Source: Rhyzopertha dominica | Taxonomy: Eukaryota; Arthropoda; Insecta; Coleoptera; Bostrichidae | Length of the DNA: 64,000 nt | Direction: 5' to 3' | Assembly: GCA_025024175.1 (NCBI GenBank) | Contig: QCXZ01000086.1 | Coordinates: 1,550,001-1,614,000 of the forward strand | Part shown: positions 39,462-51,962 of the stretch, in pieces | How the letters are laid out: every line of letters starts with the position of its first letter | Numbering within the stretch: position 1 is the first letter of the stretch | Notes under the pieces: generated by a model | What the model saw: the letters and a program-made list of their open reading frames with translations, nothing else | Told to the model about the DNA's origin: nothing | The model's database searches: none | Translations under genes and position numbers: made by a program

Positions 39462-39490
39462 TACAGGGTGCTGATGTTTTAGTTCGATAA
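39462..39490. mobile_element. Solitary transposon-like end
   Basis: TACAGGGTGCTGATGTTTTA resembles the terminal repeats of the two short inverted-repeat elements at 51804 and 53504 (TGCAGGGTGTCCCA and TACAGCGTGTTCCA). No matching inverted end was found nearby, so only one end appears to survive. Confidence 0.35.
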
Positions 39491-40415
39491 ATTTTACTTG
39501 ATCTGAGCAAATCGCTTTACAAGTTTCTTTAAACATCCAATAGGCCATTTCTTCGTGAATGACTCTGTGTATCTAACATATATATCTAGGTGAGGTTGTA
39601 GGATTATATATTTGCTATGCGATTACATGCGGTGTATTTTGCTAGTACAAGCGGATTGACACCAGATCTGTAGTAATCCGGAAATCAATACCAGATATAG
39701 TAATTCCGCATTGCTCGGTGTGGGCACAATAAACATCATTATCACATATTGTAACGACACCATTTGTAATTAGACAATCAATGAGTGAAAACCAAACGCA
39801 ATTAACGATAACTATTGCAATTTCATGTAAACCATGTTCAAAACCGTCAGCGATTAAATTCTGCTATTAAAAATATGCAAAAAATTAATCTCATTTTGTA
39901 TTATCGCATTGTCTCGGGCAGTTTTGCGCAAGTTCCATCCTTAAGGGGTAACTTTTTATGTATGTACCCTCTGTCATAGGTCCGCACGAACACTTGTCGT
40001 GACGTACTGTTCCGTTACAATTTATCCTGTTAATTCACGCAATGTAAAACACTGCGTTTAACGACTGATCTTGATAACACGCCTTTAGTAATATTAGATG
40101 TAGATAAAAATAAAACAAATATAAGCAATTAATTCGGTTAATTACGAGCGAATATATCCAGGTGTAAATCTAATAGCGCTGTATTTTACAATATTACCAC
40201 TTACCTGATAAGAAGTAGACTAGCAAAAATATGCTGTACTCCATTTTCCTGAAAACAAAAGAATGTATTAACTTTAGCGCAGAAAGGCACATAAGGTAAA
40301 CTCAACTTTAATTTACTTTGTCCTGGCTGAGAATTTACTTACTTTAAACGAGTACTTTTATTAAAACATTGATCAAATACTCTTATTGCTATAATCATTT
40401 CTCACTAGCGCTGAT
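39491..40415. other. AT-rich noncoding stretch
   Basis: Nothing is recognised between the two Penelope-like fragments. Confidence 0.5.
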
Positions 40416-40740
40416 TTAAGATGATATATTTCTTTTTGTAAAAAACTTTCGTCTAAGATTCTTTGTGCTCTTGCAAATATATAGGACTATTCTTTTGAGC
40501 AAGAGGGAAGTGAGATGTTGTGGCATGTAGATATCTACATCTGTATATTTTGGTTTTCTATAAATCTTGTGTCCTAACTGTCCAGTGTATAAACTGTAAA
40601 TTTTTGTATCCAAGAGAGGTAAATTACCATTGCTTTCTAATTCTATAGTAAATTTTATGTCAGGACTGTTCCACATAGATATGGCTTCAAATGAAAACTG
40701 TTAAGACAAATTATCTAATACATCGACAATCTTCCGACCA
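40416..40740 (-). pseudogene. Penelope-like element RT fragment (minus strand)
   Basis: This is the C-terminal part of a PLE RT, read on the minus strand. SPDIKFTIELESNGNLPLLD is followed by GQLGHKIYRKPKYTDVDIYM. These correspond to the family pattern xIKFTxExExNxxLPFLD then GxxVYRKPTxTDxYI that follows the YxDD box. Upstream on the minus strand (to about 40740) a VDVLDNLS-like segment suggests the end of the preceding helix, interrupted by a stop. The fragment ends about 35 residues after the RKP motif, in lysine- and arginine-rich sequence. Its orientation is opposite to that of the PLE piece at 39060, so the two are separate insertions or rearranged parts. Confidence 0.75.
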
Positions 40741-43700
40741 CACACTAATGGGCCAGCATTTTTTAAACGCCGAATTCCTGTAGATTATTTAAATTGTTTT
40801 ATAGATGCAGAACTGAATAAAATGGCAGAAAAGGAACTGCGGCAGTCAATTTACGTCGTTTTGCCCTCGATTTCAGCAAGTGCTTACACCACAATTCAAA
40901 CGGGCCGCTTATGCAATTCCCCAGAGCTTTTTGCAATCCTAGCGAGCTCCTTAAGCAAATGAGTTCGTTTTGGCTTTCTTAGCGTTTTTAGCGTAATATC
41001 GCTCCGCACCTCCGGCCAAAACGCGATTTTCAAAACTTTGTAAACCCCGTAGTTGTTGAAGTGATATTTAATGAGAGGAATGTCTTACTAGACGAATCGA
41101 ATCTATACGGGACTTTAGCAAACTAGCGAAACTTTAAACACAGCTGTTGCGTGTATCTCATAAAATCAGCTAGTGACAAAGCGCCCCAGTCTTAAAATAA
41201 ATATTGTGGTACGAATAGCATCTAAATACGGGTCAGATTGAAATATTTGACAGTATATATTGACAATATAGCTTTGCTACTGCGATGCTGCGAATTAGGT
41301 GTTTTCCAAAAATAAGCTTTTTCATAAAAAGAAAACGATTAAAGAAGAACACCCATTAAATGGGTGAAAAACGCTACTTTTCATTATAAAAACCTGCGTA
41401 CCTATATTCTACCCAGATTTTTAAAATGGTTTACGGATGCCAATAATAAGTATTAAAGATCCTAACTAACTATAAAGCAATATAGGCAGTAACTTTTTAA
41501 AGGCGTCTATATTCATGAAAGAGTTGACTAGATATAGAAATGTATAAAAAAAATATGAACACCAAGCATTCGGATGATTCGGATGATACCTTTGGACAAC
41601 TTTAACATAGATCCCACACTGAACACTAGAATATTGTCTGTAGTTTCACAAATTACTATTTAAAGGCTACTTCTTCAAGATAACACATCATAGACGAAGA
41701 CGAGGTCTATCAATCAACCTGCTGAAAGTAATCGAGGACTAGTTCTTTTGCTTATCTGATGTTAACACAGTTGTTACGATGAACTACATGACAACAGACT
41801 TTTGACATTTGACCACGGTACAGTGTAGTTAATTTGCAATTGCAGCTTATGTATGTACAGAGATTTATAAGGAGACAATTCGTTTAAAGCAAAATTGAGT
41901 ATCCTCTGCTCTGATTTTTATCAAGGACGTTTCCAAGAATAACCGGTCAAGTAAACTACGGGAAATGCTGCATACCTACAACATTTTTGCAGCCAGCAAT
42001 CTAATTATCCTAGAATAATAATAACTTTTGCTCGATCAGCACTTTTTTTATCTAAATACCTCTATTTTAATTGTTGCGGCAGGATTTGCCTTGCCGTAAT
42101 GTTCGTTCCATCACAAAGGCACTAAACGTCAATATCTCATAAACAAACCGACTAGTTCTTTCCATGTACACTTTCAAAATCACCGAATTTCACCTTAAAC
42201 GCCACTATTGCACTTATTTTGGGATTAAACCTCCAGTTTGTGAAAATTTTTGTGCTAAGAAACGAAAGCGACGCTACACCCGGCTTCTTGCCGCCGTACA
42301 CTGCTACAATCAAAGCCGACTATGATAACATTCAAAATTAAAAATGGGACAGTGCCTAATTTAAGCTATAGCAAGTGGTTTTTTTACCTAAATTTGTTCA
42401 TAGGGTATGGCAATAAAGAGTGCATGATAATATCGGCGTTTCCATAGTCAGGTTTGATGGCAACAGGGCACTAGATGCCCTGATGTCAACAAAAAAACCC
42501 AGAAAAAATATAATTCAGTACAGTTTATTCGATCGATACACTTTTCAAAGTAAATAATTTATCTACCCAAGAACTTTAAAAAAACTTATTACGTAAGTCA
42601 GTATACTATAACAGATAATAAATGTTATTTAGATACGTATTGACTCAAATTAGTGGAAAGTAGTATGCTCTAAGGAGAATTTGTGACTTTCTATTCTTAA
42701 CTACGTAGAATTTTTCCTCCAAAAATTAAAGAAATTGCGCATAATTACTAAGCAGGTCAGGATCACCGATTTTGAGGCACTTGAAAAGCTTTAGTTGTTT
42801 TCCAAGAGTCCAATCTTTTAGGATAAAGGCCTCAACTTGCTGAGAAGGAAAATAAAGCATCACATCTACGTTGCAGTTCGCTGATTATATATCAATTCGA
42901 ACTTCTTTGAAGACTTCAATCCATATGCACGGGAAAGTAAGCTGAAATGACTTTCTTTGCTATCGGCTCTATCGCGAAGTTTAAATATATTTGCATGACA
43001 AATATAACATCAAAAACTGTTTTTATTTTATCTTCTGAACATCCTGGTTGCTTAAAGAATTTATCTCTTACGGCGGCGGACGCGAAGCAATAATTATTGC
43101 AGCACATTGTTTGCGGATTACCTGAAATTTCATTTTATTTCAATTTCAATTCAGAGAGCGAGTGTCTCAAGAGCATAAAACCCCAAGCTGAGCACTTGAT
43201 TTAATTGTTTCTACACAGGACGCACAAAAGGCAATATTTATAAGTTGCTCGTACAACTCCTCTTTAAAAATTAATTCCGCGTGCGAATCGATTAGATTCG
43301 CTTTATATGAAATCTTAATTAGGCATGCTGACCCCAATTTAACCTCCACGACAGGACTCTTTTATAGTGGATCAATAATTTACATTATATGATCGACTTG
43401 CAAATTACGAACGAAAAATCCCCATAGAAACAAAAGCTGCAGCTCAATTTTTGGAAGAATGCTTAATACAGAGAAGCCAAAGCCAAAAACCAGTTCTTCT
43501 AAATATTATACTGCTAGTTGTTCTGTATATGTCTCTCATTTCAATGGACAGATCCGCTTGGAAATTGAACCAGTTGATAAAGGCGGTCTTGAGATCCCAG
43601 TCGTTCTGAAAGCGTTGTCGCTGGGTGCTAGGGTAGTTCGGTAAAAAAATTCCCAACGAAAATCATGACTCTTCTTCTTTATGGCAGCGTTATGGGACAA

Positions 43701-44623
43701 ACATTATGGTGGAGGAAGACTGTTCTCGTCCACAGTTTCGCACTATGCAGCGATGTAGTTGTTCTATAAATGCCCTAATCATCCTAGAAAGGGTAGCCAT
43801 CATTACTGGATTTGTTTCTGTTTTTGTAAAGTTAAATGGCGCCACTGCCTTGATTTCTCCAAGTCTTGTAGATCACGATGCAAAAACATCCGTTTACTTA
43901 AGTTTTTGGTCTACCTGTTGACCGGATCTGTTTTTCCGTAGGTGTACGTAAAACCTTCTAACAGCTACATCTTTCGGCCATATTGGCGAATCCATAAACT
44001 TCGGTAACAACAGTTATTTTAGAAGAGGTGTCATCATCGCGGTACCTAGATTTCAGTGACGTCTAAACATGAGCTGGTGGTGTGATTTTTAATCCTTTTT
44101 TAAACAAAAACAAACCCAACACTCCTCTCTACCGGGACACTTTTCCCGCTACCAATGATGAAACTATTCTGTTGGTGTCTTGTTTTATCAGTTTTTCAGT
44201 TCGCAAAATCGTGATTTCATCTCCAAAACCTTTGGTTTGGGTTTCAATTATATGATGCAAATTGATCGATCTTCAAGCTTCCGCAGCCATACCTCTGTCA
44301 TCCAAGGAAAATGAGGGTCCAGTAGGTATCTAAGTGAACGTGTGAAGCCTTCTTCTGTGCGCTCTGTATACAAGTATTTGCGGTTCCACAACAGTTTACA
44401 GCGTTTTCACCCATCACTTTAAGATTCAAACTACAGCGATGCAAAAATGTTTCACTTTTAAAGACTATACCGCTGGCGCAAACACCATGTTTTTCCACTA
44501 ATCTTGAGAAGTAGGATTAACTATCGAATTTTATTACTGCTCTTTTTTCCATTACAGTATCACCACCAATGTTTAACAGATATACATGATTTGAATTCGA
44601 GAAGTACCGGTAATATATGTAAT
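40741..44623. other. Noncoding stretch with possible regulatory block
   Basis: No gene is firmly recognised. A minus frame at 42916-43132 is open behind a possible AG acceptor and ends at a stop; it is a weak candidate terminal exon (see findings). 43120-43350 has a compact cluster of ATTA-type words. Plus and minus frames at 43444-43656 are both open and unrecognised. Confidence 0.4.
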
Positions 44624-44671
44624 GTGTTTTCGGACTTGAATAAAGCCCTTGGGGTTGTTTATTACCCAATG
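44624..44671 (+). pseudogene. Possible LINE RT motif A fragment
   Basis: The frame reads VFSDLNKALGVVYYPM, resembling RT motif A of LINEs (VFxDLSKAFDxVDH). No neighbouring RT motif was found, so this may be chance. Confidence 0.3.
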
Positions 44672-47600
44672 TAATTCATTTTTATAAATATCGTGTGTTA
44701 TTGGTATGTTCTACGTTCTACGCTTAAGACCTAAAGAGTGCATGATGATATTTTAAATATTACAGAGATTATGGTCTCGCCAGTGAAATCGAATATACTG
44801 GAGCTTCATTCTTGCCAAAATACACTCATGTAAGAACTTTGCTCCCATTTCCAGTGGATTTTAAACTAATTATTACAAAACGCCAGTACACCAAAACTTC
44901 CAGTTACCATACAACCAAAAATATTAAACAAAATACCCTCTTCCACAGTCGATCCCCAGCTGAACTGTCTATAGAGTCATTTTGGCACTAATTAACATAA
45001 GTCCGTGGGACTAATCTAAAATATCTCCCTCCTCTTAATGCTGCCGAGCGTCCCTCGTCGACATCACTTCTTAATCGCAGAAAGTTTACGTCAGAAAAGT
45101 ACGCAGCCGGTGCCTCTCGCGACGTCGGTCACTTCGGCGCGTTCCAGGCGACGCCGCGTGCTACCAGATACTGACTTTGCGACGCCGGGCGTCCCTATAC
45201 GCTATTCGGCACGGAGCCCGACGCCGCCCGATCCACAATGAAAATTTGCTACCTCGATTACGTAGGCTAACGGCTGATGTGGTTGTATCGGAAGGTATGC
45301 CTACCGTAATATTGGCATTCGGAAGAGTGGCCGACGACTAAGCAGGCCAAGTAACCTGTAAACCTGATTTCACAGCTTATTGGTCGTGAATGGCGAGCTT
45401 TATGGAATCAGATACACCAGGACCCAACCACTCCATGTATAGGCACGGGAATTGCATATCGGCATGTTGAGGGTATTAAAAGGGGCAAAATCATCATTAC
45501 CTGCTTCTTCAGAAATCAATTGTGGGGTTCACAACCCCAGTTGTTACTTTTACCTTAAGAGCTGCCTTCCTAATTTTGGCTCTTAAATGTTTTGGGTCCC
45601 TTTTGCTACTGTAGTTTGAGGGCTTACATCAAAATCTTACAAACAGCCGTGGATGATGAGACCAAGAAATAAATGAAAGAAAGAACAGCACAATAAAGAC
45701 TCGAAATACCTTGGACTCAGAACAATCTCCCTTAATCAACGAAAAAATTACAAACTTTTAGCAAACAGAAATTATTACATTGTTAAAAATACGGAATACG
45801 TTATTTACTGTCCCGGAGAATATAGGTTGTTTAAACAAATGCGAATCCACAAGCATCAATATTATATGCTGCCCAAAACTATATAAATANAACCGATAAA
45901 TACCGATGGGACCAACAATTTCTTAAAATAATGCAGCAGCTTAAAAAAACATGCAAAGAAGCAGAACTGAGCAATTTTAACCTTCAACTTCCAATAAAAA
46001 CAACTTAAACAACCAATACTATACATACATACAGTTATATTTATACAATTTTTAAACAAATACATTAAAATAGTTCTTGAGAATATCCACTTTTGGGCAA
46101 AATATGTGGACAACATTTTTTTTGTATTCTGACAGGCATTGACACAATTTATTAATGTTTAAATTGTGCAAACAAACAATGAGTGAACAATCTAAACAAT
46201 CTACAAACATTGTCATCCTTTGATACCTTACTTCATGGACTTAAAAATCTATATCTAATCGAACAAATCATATTTCGACAAAGTATTAAATATCATTAGA
46301 CAACTAGCATTTAACGAAAGTTTTGACCCTACAAAATACTGATGAAAAGTAATCAAAATGAGTGTATCTTGATTTATACCTTAAATACATTTCTAAAACA
46401 GAAAAATGTTAGTAGTCAATAAATAATTATATGGGGAACATTAGCTAAGGAAATACAAGATACCCATGAAAGAAAATAAATGGTGAGAAAATGTAATATT
46501 TTTTTAAATATTATAAACCTTTTCTAGTAGTAAGTAAACATGGGTGCAAATTATATTTGAGTTACTTCTACTCTTTTCCTATAAGGTACACCACAAAAAC
46601 AAACTGTTTATTCTGCTAGGTTGGGAATTGATATTGGTAATAGGCCTGTAAAGTAAAAGATATTTTACATGATTGTTCATACTTTTCATAGGTATAAATA
46701 ACCTGAAAATAAGAATTCATTTGCTCATGTGTGTTATTTTGTCTCGTCGTACTTCCTTTGCTTTTAATTTTATTTAAAAGTAAATGGCTGACTTCATAAA
46801 CAACTTACGTAATGTACAAACAGTGCCGGATCCACAGGATCAACGGAGGGAAAGCTCCCCTTCCCGGAAAGAAAAACTTTTCTTAGGCAAGCACAATTGG
46901 TGTCATCTATACGTTGTTGGTGGGAGATATGGGACCCAATGATTCGAGAAGTATAAAGAACATTAGAAGCGGGTCAATCTACCTAAGTAAGAATAATTAT
47001 TTTGCAGTCCACTTTTCAAAATCAACGAATTATTTTCTCTTTATAACTACTGTATAAAGTTACACATAAATTTCGTACCTCAGGTTTTCAACGTGACGAA
47101 TTCGACTTTGTACTTTTATATCCTTTCGATCTTGTGTAATGGAGACCCGCTACTCATCAAAGTCTATGCAACACTAATGTAGGTAACCATGTATCGCAGA
47201 AAAATTTGATTTGAAAAACTTAATAGCATGCGCACAAGTTCTCTATGTCTTTTATTATCATTACGTATTTCTTTTCGTGTTTGCAACTTTTATACATACA
47301 AGTAAACGTTGTTATCGTTTACATATGAAGTAAATGAAGTCTTTCTTACTACTAAAAAAACATATACCTTACTTAACTGAAAACAGCTACCGGAAAAAAA
47401 AGATTTTACATCGTCCTGCACTAGTATTAAATTTATTTTAACGTAACTTTATTTAAAATAAAGTAAATTAATGGCACAAATCTGCGCTATATTTGATATC
47501 CAAGCATCTAGTGCATACAGTCTTGTTTTTGTAAGGAAAGGGAAATTTTCCATTAATTAATTCACCCTGTTTTTTCAGAGCGTATCCATGTTTGTGCTTT

Positions 47601-48472
47601 CCATTCAGTAAAAACCGACAAATATGCATGCGTGAATGATATTCAAATAATGAATGTTTAGGTACGTATATTACTAAGACCATTCCAATCATCCAAATTC
47701 TTTGCGATAGCATTCAAACGATACTAGGTAAGCAAGAGTGCCAACGCTATCCGAGGGAGAATTGTTTTAAACAAATTATTATATAACCACTCTCTTTGGT
47801 AGGTTTGTTTTCCTCCAACTACAACTACAAGGAAAGAAGGCAGAGCAAACATTCACATTATACAGAATTTCAGCTGTTTTATCGAAAAAACCTACATTCG
47901 GCAGTCTCTGGATAAATAATACATAGATCGAAAATAAACATCAAAAGTAAGCACTATACTACTACTCCCGTGTCTATAGTTAAGGATAATATTGTAGTGG
48001 TGTAGTTTGATTACCAACACAGTATCAAGGGCCTTAAACTTTGCGTCAGGAACGGATTTGCTACTCCTGGCGCTTTTTATATATGCGGCTATCGCTATGA
48101 ACATATGTAAATTGAACTTCCGAGGCGTCCGAAAAGAGATATGGATGCCTTAAAATTAGCACCTATCAGTGGAATAGTAATTGAAATAAGTCACGCGTCG
48201 ACTGACCGAAACACATTTATCAGGGCCAGAGGACATATCCTTCCTGCTCGGATATTAGTAGACAGCAGGAACCAAATTACTTTGAAACATGAAGTACAAT
48301 ACAACGGCTGCAGGAGCCGGCTATCGCCCTCCTTGGAGAAACATTTCACACTATCGTGTCCAGACGGGCGAAAGAAACGCGTAAAACCTCGCATCATGCA
48401 TTATTAAAACACCCCGTTTAAGTAATCATAAAATAAGGGANTCAGTCGTAAATATCTGCTGGTGTAATTTAC
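44672..48472. other. Noncoding stretch with GC-rich island
   Basis: 45030-45300 is clearly GC- and CpG-rich and holds an open plus frame (45038-45241, 67 codons) rich in Arg, Pro and Ser; no family is recognised. A minus frame at 47468-47713 ends in a stop closely followed on that strand by two AATAAA hexamers; it is a weak exon candidate (see findings). 48141-48407 is open on both strands and unrecognised. Isolated N bases occur at 45890 and 48441. Confidence 0.4.
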
Positions 48473-48604
48473 CTCGCATGCGGTTAAGATACGGAAGATA
48501 AGCTGGAATCCCGTTTAAATTAGCATTATCCATTAGCGTTTGCAATATTTTCTCCATGATTTGGGGGCTCATTAGGGTTCCTAGCAAGAAGATTTCATCG
48601 CAAA
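48473..48604 (-). CDS. Candidate internal exon B of an unknown minus-strand gene
   Basis: On the minus strand a T-rich acceptor (TTTTGTCTGTTATAG) precedes 132 bases of open frame that end at GAG|GTAAAT, a plausible donor. The exon begins in phase 1 and ends in phase 1. Its peptide starts CDEIFLLGTLMSPQIMEKIL and ends AYLPYLNRMR, with an amino-acid mix typical of real protein rather than chance AT-rich frames. The end phase of the candidate exon at 61242-61418 matches its start, so the two join cleanly with a valine at the junction. I do not recognise the protein family. What is seen is the frame, the splice sites and the phase agreement. That it is expressed is inference. No recognisable domain or membrane segment is seen. 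The next downstream exon is not identified with confidence. Confidence 0.5.
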
Positions 48605-49759
48605 CTATAACAGACAAAATCAAAACATGCAATTTTAAACCTACTTGTTCGTTATCGAGTAAAGATTTTCGCGTAGTCGCCCCTTTAGCACATGATGGCG
48701 CCAGCATTCAGATCGCAACACTCAAACAAGCAGAGCTCTTTGTGTATAATCTGTAGCCTTGCTTCCATTTTTATGATTCATACTATAAAGGGTGACACTA
48801 CGGAGTCGGAAAATAAATAAAAGAAAACTAGCTTCCGTAAACTGGGATTACTGGACACATTTTGCAAAAATCTTATTAAGTTTGAAGCATAATCTTCACT
48901 TCACAGACTTAAGAACTTTTAACACTTGGTCGAATCACCAATCATAGATTCTTCAAACTAAGGGGAAAATGAAATTAAATGTACTTTTACAGATGTAGGA
49001 GCCCCTTGGTCAAAGGCAGATGTAGATGACCCCTAAGTTCTCAGTTTTTTGATACACGAGTCTAAAATCTCCCTCCACTTTTTCTTCGTGGATACAAATA
49101 CAGCAACATTAAGTAACTACATCGAATGATGGGAAAGAAAGCTTATTCTGGCAGTTTTCGTATATCACTCTTCATATTCTTTTATTGTAGTAGTTTTATT
49201 TCTTTTTGTAGCTTCACTATTATCTGCTGTGGTAATTTGATTAATAATGTATTATTATTTCAAAGCAACTTTATATATGTTCAAGATATAAATATCTATT
49301 TTGAGTAGTTACATACTCAAAGAATCTATATATACATCTACCTTATTGACTGATTAAAGATAGATGTCTGCAATGAAAATTGTAGGGGAAATGTACATCA
49401 AAGTTCTTAATACCATGTCATTACATATTCACTGTGTCGCACACTTCATAGCAATTGATGCGACAAAAATACTACAGAAGTATTACTGTATTTATCTAAG
49501 GTATTTTACCTACGTTTTTATCTTCTACTATGTTCGATTATGACTTGTAAGTACTTAAACCATGAAAATTATATACAGTATTCCATTACGTGCCCTTAAT
49601 CATATCATCTATAAGTACTGCAAATAGCAGTGGTCTTAGCTTATCGTCTTCTTTGTGTCCTTCAAGAAAATATATACGAGCTTCGGTTATTTGTTGTTAC
49701 GCAGAGGTATACTATTATTTATTATAAACGGATTTTCTCAATAAAAAGAAGATCAGTGA
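48605..49759. other. AT-rich noncoding stretch (possible intron)
   Basis: Nothing is recognised. If the two minus-strand exons are spliced together, this is the 3' end of their intron. Confidence 0.4.
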
Positions 49760-50570
49760 AGAACACCTGGCGACANACGAGACAATTATTTGTCTCCATC
49801 GTTCTCTAGCCTTCACTTTCAAATTTCTTATGTCAACCCTATCTTTGCTCTTGCTGGGATTGCCACATCATTCGCAAATGTAAGACACTGCTGCCTACTC
49901 TATTTATTTCACATTTTTTGATTACTTGCTCCAGTGCTATATTAAATATTGTTGTCTAAGGCCTTTGCTTACGGTGAAAGATGTTGAAGTACAGTTACTA
50001 ATTTTAACTCTACTAACTGGATTATTCATCGTCATCCTCATCAGGTATGCCAATTTCTTTCACAGTAGAAATAATGTTCCTTCTTCTTATGAAATCAAAG
50101 GCTCATTTAAAATCAATAAAAACAACGTCTAGACCTATGTTATATTCGTAACATATCATTTGTTTTCCCAAAAATTTGGTCTATTACTGAACGCTTTTTG
50201 CGTGTACCTATAGTCTATTTTGAACAAGCATTCCTAATACCTTGTACATTGTGCCATATATCTCCCTTTTTGTACAGAGGGATTATTATACTTTCTGTTG
50301 TTTTTGTTTTTTTCTGTTGCCATATTCTTAAAATTAGTTTGAAGGAATCAGCTGCTAATTGTTTCCCCCATACTTTATTAATTCCATTTGCACCGGTACC
50401 TTTATTGTTCTTTAGATGACTTAATACTTTCTTCACTTCATTTTTGTTGGTTCAGCATTGTCTGCCTGGTGCTCTTTATGTTCTTCCTCATTTTCGTTTT
50501 TATCCTCCTCATTTACGATTTCGTCAAAATACTCCTTCCACCTTTTGCTATAGACATTTTCCAACATACT
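49760..50570 (-). pseudogene. RTE/jockey-like LINE ORF2 relic (minus strand)
   Basis: This is the most complete LINE relic in the window, read on the minus strand. Blocks in order: RWKEYFDEIVN (50543-50511), the linker before the RT. LKNNKGTGANGI, then SFKLILRIWQQ and IIIPLYKKGD, the RT N-terminal motifs. KRSVIDQIF after a short gap. After a frameshift, DVVFIDFK, stop, AFDFI (near 50090-50130), motif A. EIGIPDE. FTVSKGLRQ (near 49970), motif B. After another frameshift, IFNIALEQVI. LTFANDVAIPA (near 49870), the catalytic FADD box with one aspartate changed to asparagine. Last, AREERW-like ARERWRQII (near 49800). About 20 residues are missing before the catalytic box. Stops, frameshifts and the mutated active site show that it is dead. 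Superfamily placement between RTE and jockey-like is by motif flavour only. Confidence 0.85.
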
Positions 50571-51803
50571 TTAGAAGGTATTCTTCTCCTGTCTCAAGCT
50601 GTCTCAAGTTGTATTGTACGGTATATGTAGACCTCTGTATATCATACGACTGTTTATAGCTCAGAAATAAAGTACTGAACAGAGGATTGAAAATCAGTGC
50701 ACTATTTATGGATTATTTAACATTTCACAACTAGAGCAAATACAGAGTGAGATAGTGAAGTAGATTAGAGAAACGGAGACACTTTGTAGCAGCAGTAACC
50801 TTTATTAGTGAATATATACTTCTATTGGGGTAACATTGTAACTAAAGTAAATACACAGAACGAATACTATATAATATATANACTTTGAAGTTGTACGTGC
50901 TATATAAATAAACTACCTAGCAATAACAAACAAGAGCTCTTCTATATTATAGTTTTATGTAATACTTTAGCTCATCTTCCCAATTTGTTCTAATGGTATT
51001 TGGGTGAATTGACGGAGTTATACTTTTTCCCACCTATATCACAGTTTCTATGAAGTTAACAATAGTTAAATATATAAATGAGTTCTAGATGTCTGCTAAG
51101 GCTAACACATATTATATAGTTAATGATGATAGTGATAAAGTATCGTATTAATATGTTTGCATTAAAATTGGTGTATTTTGAATTGAACGACATTATAATG
51201 TTTGATTTATTTTATGTAAATATTTGGCTAAGAGTGATGCCAAAGAGTGCCTAACCCTACCATGTCTTAAAATTAGTTTGGCCAAATGTTTTGGTCATTT
51301 ATTATAGTTGAGAGAACAGTAAAGTACAAGCCATTCATCTTGATAATGTAAATTTAACATATATGAAACACTGAATGCGTTATCTGATCAAAAAAGTAAC
51401 GTGCATTACAGACATGTATAATATTTATAAAAATAAGTTTCAAAGTCAAAAGTACAGGTAAAGTGGTCTAACTTTTCTGCTTTGGAATGCAGTTTGGAAT
51501 ACTTACGTGGTAACTTATGAGCATAACAGCCAACGTATGTACAATTTCTCTTTACATTATAAACTATTTACATTTTCGCTTCTATTAGGTCATTCACACT
51601 TTTGTGTTTTAAGAAACGTTTTATTACCGTAGATTACAACTAAATATATTTGCAGGCAGATAATTCGGCTATCTNGTAGTGTTAATTGCTTGCATATTGA
51701 CGAGCAGCTTGATTTCTAGGTTGATTATATCACATTATATGTGGACACAGTCAACTCTGGTCGACACTAAATTTTGACACGAAATGACAAAGGAAAACAT
51801 AAG
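50571..51803. other. AT-rich noncoding stretch
   Basis: Nothing is recognised. Frame-broken upstream parts of the minus-strand LINE may extend to about 50660. Isolated N bases occur at 50881 and 51675. Confidence 0.5.
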
Positions 51804-51962
51804 TGCAGGGTGTCCCACGAAAACATCTACTGTTGAACTTGACATTTATTATCAGTTTTTCTGTCAATTTAGCGTAGAATCGTAGACTCCCGAAATGAAG
51901 ATATAAAAGACATTCCTTTCAAACTTGTTCGCTCAGATACTTCTATCATTAAGCACCCTGCA
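51804..51962. mobile_element. Short inverted-repeat element (MITE-like)
   Basis: A segment of 159 bases is bounded by perfect 9-bp inverted ends, TGCAGGGTG (51804-51812) and CACCCTGCA (51954-51962). It has no coding capacity. The ends resemble those of the 53504 element and the lone end at 39462, which supports a family of small non-autonomous DNA elements. No target-site duplication was established. Confidence 0.5.
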
